Positions 1-3,140 of a DNA stretch of 5,262 bases are shown in pieces. The stretch's first letter is position 1, and the number at the start of each line of letters is the position of its first letter. The DNA is from JBHHYR01 sp046757585 (GTDB taxonomy: Bacteria; Desulfobacterota; Binatia; HRBIN30): NCBI GenBank assembly GCA_046757585.1, contig JBHHYR010000253.1, positions 1 to 5,262 on the forward strand, in the 5' to 3' direction. The position numbers and the translations under genes were made by a program. The notes under the pieces are model-generated. The model had not been told where the DNA came from. It worked only from the letters and a program-made list of their open reading frames with translations, and searched no databases.

Positions 1-311
1 GCCGCTGTCACCAGCGTCCCGTCGATGCTCGCCAGCCCGGGGCGCAGCCGCAGCCGCTGGACCACCCACGCCGCCAGGGCGGTGACAAACTCCTGCCCCA
101 AGACCGCTTCGTGCAGCCGCACAAATTTCCCGATGGTGCTGTGATCGAGCCGCCGGTCGCCGATCACGATGTGGGACGGGTCGTCCTCCAAAAACCGGTC
201 ATCCGCAATCGGCTGGCGCTCGGCTGCCGGGGGCACCGCTCCCTGACAAAACCCGAAACCCCACTGCCCGGTGTTCGGTACTCGCTTGGTAGGCCGCTTC
301 ACCCGCCGCAT
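1..311 (-). CDS. IS1182/IS5-like transposase, N-terminal part (runs off left edge)
   Basis: This is the start of a DDE-type transposase; 103 residues are visible and the frame is open to the window edge. Residues 56-75 (DHSTIGKFVRLHEAVLGQEF) match the 'PDHSTIARFRRRHE' block typical of IS1182-like transposases. Residues 94-99 (ASIDGT) match the segment carrying the first catalytic Asp of the DDE triad, here D97. The ATG at 311 is chosen because a strong Shine-Dalgarno (GGAGGAGGGG on the minus strand, plus positions 316-325) precedes it, and a promoter-like pair lies just upstream. Oddity: relatives usually carry about 90-100 residues before the DHSTI block, while only 55 are present here and the first 30 or so are not recognisable. 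The N-terminus may therefore be shortened or replaced. The rest of the catalytic domain is outside the window, so activity cannot be judged. Confidence 0.7.
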   Translation of the reverse strand, partial: MRRVKRPTKRVPNTGQWGFGFCQGAVPPAAERQPIADDRFLEDDPSHIVIGDRRLDHSTIGKFVRLHEAVLGQEFVTALAAWVVQRLRLRPGLASIDGTLVTA

Positions 312-338
312 CCTGCCCCTCCTCCACCCAACACTGCC

Positions 339-368
339 CTTATACGCGATCAGGGCACAGGAGGTCAC
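339..368 (-). promoter_or_regulatory. Candidate sigma-70-type promoter for the transposase
   Basis: On the minus strand GTGACC (363-368, 4/6 match to TTGACA) is followed after 18 bp by TATAAG (339-344, 5/6 match to TATAAT). This lies 27 bp upstream of the ATG at 311, leaving room for the ribosome binding site. The match is by eye only. Confidence 0.35.
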
Positions 369-380
369 CCTGCTACCCGA

Positions 381-397
381 GAAAATCGACAGTCCCC
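381..397 (+). repeat. 17-bp dispersed repeat end, copy 1
   Basis: gaaaatcgacagtcccc is identical to the reverse complement of 2727-2743. Its core TCGACAGTCCC recurs at 2890-2900 (same strand) and inverted at 3094-3104. It stands 19 bp before the 72-bp repeat at 417, the same order of modules as in the 2884-3110 element. Confidence 0.8.
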
Positions 398-416
398 TGG
401 GGGCGAGAGGAAAGAA

Positions 417-488
417 CCCCTCTTCCTTTCTCCCCTTGCCAAGGGGAAAATACAAGAGGGATCGAAATCCGACACTCCACCTTCCTCC
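417..488 (+). repeat. 72-bp dispersed palindromic repeat, copy 1
   Basis: This aligns without gaps to 2941-3012, matching at 66 of 72 positions by hand count. The core is a palindrome around CTCCCCTTG-C-CAAGGGG, with outer arms cccctctt and aagaggg. It lies in the gap downstream of the WS/DGAT gene. With the second copy it brackets the dodecin-WS/DGAT operon as direct repeats. Confidence 0.85.
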
Positions 489-527
489 TTGCAAGAGGGG
501 TCGAAAGCAAAGACTCCCGCTTGCTCC
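451..527 (+). repeat. Tandem duplication of the second half of the 72-bp repeat (period 39)
   Basis: Positions 451-488 and 490-527 align over 38 bp with 29 matches by hand count. Both begin with t-caagaggg and end with a C/T-rich tract closing in CTCC. The copy at 2941-3012 has only one unit, so the duplication is specific to this locus. Confidence 0.6.
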
Positions 528-541
528 CTGAAGAAAGGTGG

Positions 542-569
542 CAATCCGAATTCCGAAATTCGAAATCTC
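542..569. repeat. Degenerate heptamer tandem array (AATTCCG-like)
   Basis: Four consecutive 7-bp units are seen: caatccg, aattccg, aaattcg, aaatctc. A related array (cgcaatc, cgcaatc, cgaaatt) lies at 3061-3081. Both arrays follow a copy of the 72-bp repeat, so the heptamers look like a regular module of the same composite repeat. Confidence 0.6.
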
Positions 570-586
570 TTTAACGTTCCTTTCCT

Positions 587-2095
587 TCAGCTGGCGGTTA
601 GGTGGGAGGCTGGCTGCGGGAGGCTGGCACTGCGGCGGTTCGAGCGGGATTGGCGATGGGGCGGAGGTGCCGGCTTGAGCGTCCGTGTGACGCTTCGCTC
701 GAGGCCGGTGGCGGCCCAGAGCTCTTCGAACGACTGGTGCAACGCCGCGGCAAGGTCCCAGAGGTCGGGCAGGCGCGCCGCGTCGGCGTTCAGGCCGATG
801 GTGAGCTGGTCCGCGTAGCTCATGATCGCGAAGCCGAGGCCGATCCCCGCGGCTAGCGGTACCAGCGGCACGATCATTTTCACCGGTTCGCCTATCATGT
901 AGCGGGTTTCTCGCGGGCCGGGGACGTTCGTGCAGATGGTGTTGACCGGTGACGCGGACACCTCGAGCCGTGCCAGCGGGCGTTGCAGCGGCGGCGGCAG
1001 TAGGTCGGTGAGGGCCACGATGCGCTCCATTTGCGCCGCCTGTCCGCTGCTCTTGAGCTGATCCATCGCTGCGGAGACCTGGCGCAGCCGTTCGACCGGG
1101 TCTGTGATTCCGATCGGCAGCGGTGCTACCATCATGGAGACCCGGTTGCCCAGCTTCAGATGTTCATGCGTGGCTCGCACGTTCACCGGCACCATGGCCT
1201 TGAGCTCGGCGCGGTCGACGTTGTGGCCATGGGCGCGCAGGTAATGCCGCAATCCACCCGCGATGACCGCGAGGACGACGTCGTTGACAGTACCACCGAG
1301 TCGGTTCTTCGTCGCCTTGACTTCGTGGAGCGGACAGCATTGCCAGGCCACCGCGCGCCGCTCGCTGAGTGGGCCGTTGAACGGGGTGGGCGGAGCACCT
1401 GCGAGGAGGGTGCGTGCGAGGGCACCGACGGCGTCCGCAGTGGCGCGTGCCTCGTGCAGCACGCGCGAGGGCTGCCGGAGCAGCCGGGCCGCCTGGCGCG
1501 CAATCTCGAGCTGCGTGCGGGCGGTATCAGCCAACCCCTCTACCGCATGGAGCAGCGGATTCGGCAGCGGCTGCCGCCGGGGCGCCAACCGCACCGGTCT
1601 GACGGCGGGTGGCTTCGGGGTCGGGTCCATGAGAATATTGAGCAGCCGCACGCCACTGGCCCCGTCGATCATGCAGTGGTGCGTCTTGGCCAACACCGCG
1701 CAGCCGGAGCCGTAGCCCTCGATGAGATGCATCTCCCAGAGCGGCCGTGACCGATCCAGCGGTGCGGCGAAGAGCTTGGCACACAGCGTCGCGAGCGCCG
1801 CCCTGTCGCGCCGTCCCGTCAGACGGTGGCGCCGGATATGGTGGCGGATGTCGAAGTCCGGGTCGCTTTCCCACGTCGGGTGCCCGAGATTCAAGGGCAC
1901 CATGACGGCGCGCTGCGTGTAACGGGGAATGAGATGGAGCCGCTCGCGAATGTACCGCAGCAGGCGCTCGTAGCTGAGCGGGTGTGCAAAGGTATATATC
2001 GCAGCAATGTGCAGGCGTGTGGTGGGCCGTTCCAGATACAGGAAGCTGGCATCCAGGGACGTCATGCGCCGCAGCGGCTGCACGTCTTGATTCAC
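587..2095 (-). CDS. Wax ester synthase/diacylglycerol acyltransferase (WS/DGAT family)
   Basis: Acyl-CoA-dependent O-acyltransferase that esterifies fatty alcohols and/or diacylglycerol, giving wax esters or triacylglycerol; the family acts at the inner membrane and lipid-body surface. The 502-residue reading carries all the family hallmarks: SLDASFLYLE at 13-22, PLW at 118-120, the catalytic HHxxxDG motif as HHCMIDG at 139-145, NDVVLA at 271-276, MVPVNVR at 301-307, GNRVS at 316-320 and NVPGP at 390-394, then the C-terminal domain to about 465. No transmembrane segment is evident, as is usual for the family. Residues from about 466 to the stop are a Pro/Arg/Ser-rich tail I do not recognise. 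The start shown is GTG, with a GGGGA Shine-Dalgarno-like site a few bases upstream. An internal ATG at 2065 would give MTSLDASFLYLE, a more usual N-terminus, but lacks a clear RBS. The gene lies 13 bp after dodecin B and is the last gene of the operon. Substrate preference cannot be read from the sequence. Confidence 0.93.
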   Translation of the reverse strand: MNQDVQPLRRMTSLDASFLYLERPTTRLHIAAIYTFAHPLSYERLLRYIRERLHLIPRYTQRAVMVPLNLGHPTWESDPDFDIRHHIRRHRLTGRRDRAALATLCAKLFAAPLDRSRPLWEMHLIEGYGSGCAVLAKTHHCMIDGASGVRLLNILMDPTPKPPAVRPVRLAPRRQPLPNPLLHAVEGLADTARTQLEIARQAARLLRQPSRVLHEARATADAVGALARTLLAGAPPTPFNGPLSERRAVAWQCCPLHEVKATKNRLGGTVNDVVLAVIAGGLRHYLRAHGHNVDRAELKAMVPVNVRATHEHLKLGNRVSMMVAPLPIGITDPVERLRQVSAAMDQLKSSGQAAQMERIVALTDLLPPPLQRPLARLEVSASPVNTICTNVPGPRETRYMIGEPVKMIVPLVPLAAGIGLGFAIMSYADQLTIGLNADAARLPDLWDLAAALHQSFEELWAATGLERSVTRTLKPAPPPHRQSRSNRRSASLPQPASHLTAS

Positions 2096-2108
2096 GCGGT
2101 CCCCTGCC

Positions 2109-2291
2109 TCAGTCTTCGAGCACGAAGGTCACCACCAACGTCGCGCGGAACTCCACGATCTTCCCGTCCTTGATCGCCGCGTTCTCCTTGGTAACCTCCA
2201 GCCCTGTGATCCCCCGCAATGTCTTCCGCACCGCGTCTTCCCAGCTGTGCGGTGATGCGCCGATGATCTGTGTCTGTCGTGCCACGGCCAT
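2109..2291 (-). CDS. Dodecin-family protein B (short form)
   Basis: Small dodecin-fold protein of 60 residues. Family members form hollow dodecamers, some storing flavins and others binding Ca2+ or CoA. The start is the ATG at 2291, because AAGGGGG lies 6 bp upstream (minus strand) and MAVARxTxI matches the start of dodecin A. The frame extends to 2321 but would then overlap the upstream gene. Motifs are TQIIGASPHSWEDAV (strand 1, turn and start of the helix), TLRGITGLEV (strand 2) and GKIVEFRATLVVTFVLED (strand 3). Against dodecin A, seven residues of the single helix (LEGVKRA in A) are missing, an exact 21-bp in-frame gap, while both flanks align well. The position of the flavin-stacking Trp in classical dodecins is Gly, and the Gln position is Arg. 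The gene sits 16 bp after dodecin A and 13 bp before WS/DGAT. The family call is firm; function is unassigned. Confidence 0.85.
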   Translation of the reverse strand: MAVARQTQIIGASPHSWEDAVRKTLRGITGLEVTKENAAIKDGKIVEFRATLVVTFVLED

Positions 2292-2307
2292 GGATGCCCC
2301 CTTACGG

Positions 2308-2508
2308 CTACTCGAGCACAAAGGTGATTTTCATGTCCACCCGGTACTCGACGATTCTGCCACGCTCCACCTTGACCCGCTTGTCCATGACTTCGAGTCC
2401 GGTCATACCCCGTAAAGTCCTGGCGGCCCGCTTCACGCCTTCGAGTACCGCTTCTTGGAAGCCGTCGCGCGACGATGCCCGGATTTCAGTGACGCGTGCT
2501 ACAGCCAT
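2308..2508 (-). CDS. Dodecin-family protein A
   Basis: This 66-residue dodecin-fold protein has the usual family length. It begins MAVARVTEIRASSRDGFQEA, followed by a full helix (EAVLEGVKRAARTLRG), TGLEV in strand 2, and RIVEYRVDMKITFVLE as the terminal strand. The ATG at 2508 is chosen because GGAGGG lies 4 bp upstream and it matches the family N-terminus; an in-frame TTG at 2520 overlaps that RBS and is less likely. The sequence belongs to the 'EYRV...ITFVL' branch (DUF1458/SecE2-like). It has Gly where flavin-binding dodecins have Trp, and Arg where they have Gln, so classical flavin binding is doubtful. It is the first gene of the minus-strand operon, paralogous to dodecin B directly downstream, probably by tandem duplication. 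Confidence 0.9.
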   Translation of the reverse strand: MAVARVTEIRASSRDGFQEAVLEGVKRAARTLRGMTGLEVMDKRVKVERGRIVEYRVDMKITFVLE

Positions 2509-2529
2509 CAATCCCTCCAATCGGAGGTG

Positions 2530-2558
2530 ACCCTACAACCGCCGGCAGCGCCGATCAA
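2530..2558 (-). promoter_or_regulatory. Candidate promoter of the dodecin-WS/DGAT operon
   Basis: On the minus strand TTGATC (2553-2558) is followed after 17 bp by TAGGGT (2530-2535), a TANNNT -10 form common in high-GC bacteria. It ends 21 bp before the dodecin A ATG, leaving a short leader containing the GGAGGG site. A second possible -35 (TTGACC, 2581-2586) has no good -10 at the proper distance. Weak visual evidence only. Confidence 0.25.
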
Positions 2559-2661
2559 GCGTTGCGCCTCGCGGCCAGTAGGTCAAGGTACCTGTGTTTG
2601 CATGCGATCGTCGTTCGGCCGGCCTTTGTCTCCGCTTCCGCCTTTCGGGAACTCCGTACCT

Positions 2662-2725
2662 AAGGAGGGTGGGGCAAGGGGAGGTCGCGACCGGCGCACT
2701 GCTACCTCCCCCCGACCCCCTCCTT
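2662..2725. repeat. G/C-rich imperfect hairpin (AAGGAGGG...GAGGT type)
   Basis: The left arm aaggagggtggggcaa-ggggaggt (2662-2685) is the imperfect reverse complement of the right arm acctccccccgaccccctcctt (2704-2725), with an 18-nt loop. Each arm resembles the G-rich palindrome inside the ATPase frame at 4440-4496 (AAGGAGGGGG-AA-GGGGGGAGGTCG on the minus strand). Confidence 0.7.
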
Positions 2726-2726
2726 C

Positions 2727-2743
2727 GGGGACTGTCGATTTTC
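2727..2743 (-). repeat. 17-bp dispersed repeat end, inverted copy
   Basis: ggggactgtcgattttc is the exact reverse complement of 381-397. It begins one base after the 2662-2725 hairpin ends. Confidence 0.8.
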
Positions 2744-2757
2744 TCGCGATCGCGCCG

Positions 2758-2871
2758 TTCGAGACGCCGCCAGAAGAGGGCGGCTCCTCAGGGCGAGCGG
2801 TTGGTATATCCATTTGAATACTATTTTCCCGTTCGTCCTGAGGAGGCCCCTTCTTTTGGGGCCGTCTCGAA
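2758..2871. repeat. Large inverted repeat composed of two hairpins
   Basis: Two 43-bp arms (2758-2800 and 2829-2871) are reverse complements at 35 of 43 positions, separated by a 28-nt A/T-richer spacer. Each arm contains its own 6-bp stem with a 7-nt loop: 2766-2771/2779-2784 (GCCGCC/GGCGGC) and 2845-2850/2858-2863 (GGCCCC/GGGGCC). The arms share TCCTGAGGAG and GTCTCGAA motifs. Two pairs of differences between the arms are compensatory within these short stems. Confidence 0.8.
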
Positions 2872-2940
2872 GGACATGCTTGGTGTTTATCGACAGTCCC
2901 TAAGAGGAGAGGGAGGTTGCGAGCCGCATTCAACTTTTCA

Positions 2941-3012
2941 CCCCTCTTCTTTTCTCCCCTTGCCAAGGGGAGAATACAAGAGGGGTCAAAATCAGATACT
3001 CCACCTTCCTCC
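2941..3012 (+). repeat. 72-bp dispersed palindromic repeat, copy 2
   Basis: Same orientation as 417-488, with six substitutions and no gaps. The inner palindrome tctccccttg-c-caaggggaga (2953-2973) is a perfect 10-bp stem. Outer arms cccctctt (2941-2948) and aagagggg (2978-2985) also pair. Confidence 0.85.
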
Positions 3013-3023
3013 ATGGCTCCGAA

Positions 3024-3049
3024 GTCAGCTATCAGCCGTCAGCTATCAG
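3024..3049 (+). repeat. 14-bp-period direct repeat
   Basis: gtcagctatcag occurs at 3024-3035 and again at 3038-3049, separated by cc. It sits between the 72-bp repeat and the heptamer array inside the 2884-3110 element. Confidence 0.7.
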
Positions 3050-3060
3050 GCGGAAGAAAC

Positions 3061-3081
3061 CGCAATCCGCAATCCGAAATT
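3061..3081. repeat. Heptamer array (CGCAATC, CGCAATC, CGAAATT)
   Basis: Three consecutive 7-bp units related to the array at 542-569. Both occupy the same position relative to a 72-bp repeat copy. Confidence 0.6.
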
Positions 3082-3140
3082 CCCCTTCCCTTGGGGACTG
3101 TCGATAAACAGAGTTGAATGAGGCCATGCGGAAGTGTCTG

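Larger units (their letters stand above)
312..586. other. Intergenic region made largely of dispersed repeats
   Basis: No credible gene lies between the transposase start and the end of the WS/DGAT gene. The stretch holds the transposase promoter and RBS, a 17-bp repeat end (381-397), a 72-bp dispersed repeat (417-488) whose second half is duplicated in tandem to 527, and a degenerate heptamer array (542-569). Long open frames on the plus strand here are low-complexity readings through the repeats. No hairpin followed by a T run, as expected for an intrinsic terminator, is seen downstream of the WS/DGAT gene. Confidence 0.7.
2884..3110. repeat. 227-bp composite element with 17-bp inverted ends
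   Basis: The left end tgtttatcgacagtccc (2884-2900) is the exact reverse complement of the right end gggactgtcgataaaca (3094-3110). Inside lie the 72-bp repeat (2941-3012), a 14-bp-period direct repeat (3024-3049) and a heptamer array (3061-3081). No reading frame inside resembles a protein. The layout resembles a non-autonomous miniature element, but no target-site duplication is obvious. Confidence 0.65.
2521..3140. other. 620-bp repeat mosaic without a gene
   Basis: The stretch between the operon start and the end of the ATPase/TPR frame holds, in order: a possible operon promoter, a G/C-rich hairpin (2662-2725), a 17-bp repeat end (2727-2743), a paired-hairpin inverted repeat (2758-2871), and a 227-bp element with 17-bp inverted ends (2884-3110). 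Open frames on both strands here are proline-, serine- and arginine-rich readings through the repeats, with no recognisable domain and no RBS. Confidence 0.75.

Noticed and set aside
425..460. Intrinsic terminator for the WS/DGAT operon formed by the CTCCCCTTG/CAAGGGG palindrome
   Set aside because: The palindrome is about 130 bp past the stop and is not followed by a T run on the minus strand. The same palindrome occurs elsewhere as a dispersed repeat.
417..569. CRISPR array
   Set aside because: The repeats are unequal, nearly adjacent and lack regular unique spacers, and no cas gene is present.
111..818. 235-codon plus-strand open frame
   Set aside because: It reads antisense through the transposase and the WS/DGAT tail and through the repeats between them. 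It has no coherent domain.
2308..2321. Overlap of the dodecin genes from the longer frame of dodecin B (start at 2321)
   Set aside because: The extra ten residues do not match the family, while the ATG at 2291 has a good Shine-Dalgarno and matches the paralogue's start.
2758..2871. tRNA-like or structured RNA gene, suggested by the double hairpin and a GTTCGAGAC T-arm-like string at 2757
   Set aside because: There is no acceptor stem, D arm or anticodon arm in register, and the inverted arms explain the fold better as two repeat copies.
2927..3120. Integron attC-like pair: ATTCAAC (2928-2934) and GTTGAAT (3113-3119)
   Set aside because: The spacing of about 190 bp exceeds normal attC size, the pair straddles the 17-bp ends, and there is no inner core pair or integrase. 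Probably chance.
2583..3121. Open frames on both strands in the repeat region (up to 175 codons)
   Set aside because: They translate palindromic repeats in different frames, with no RBS, no domain and strongly biased composition.
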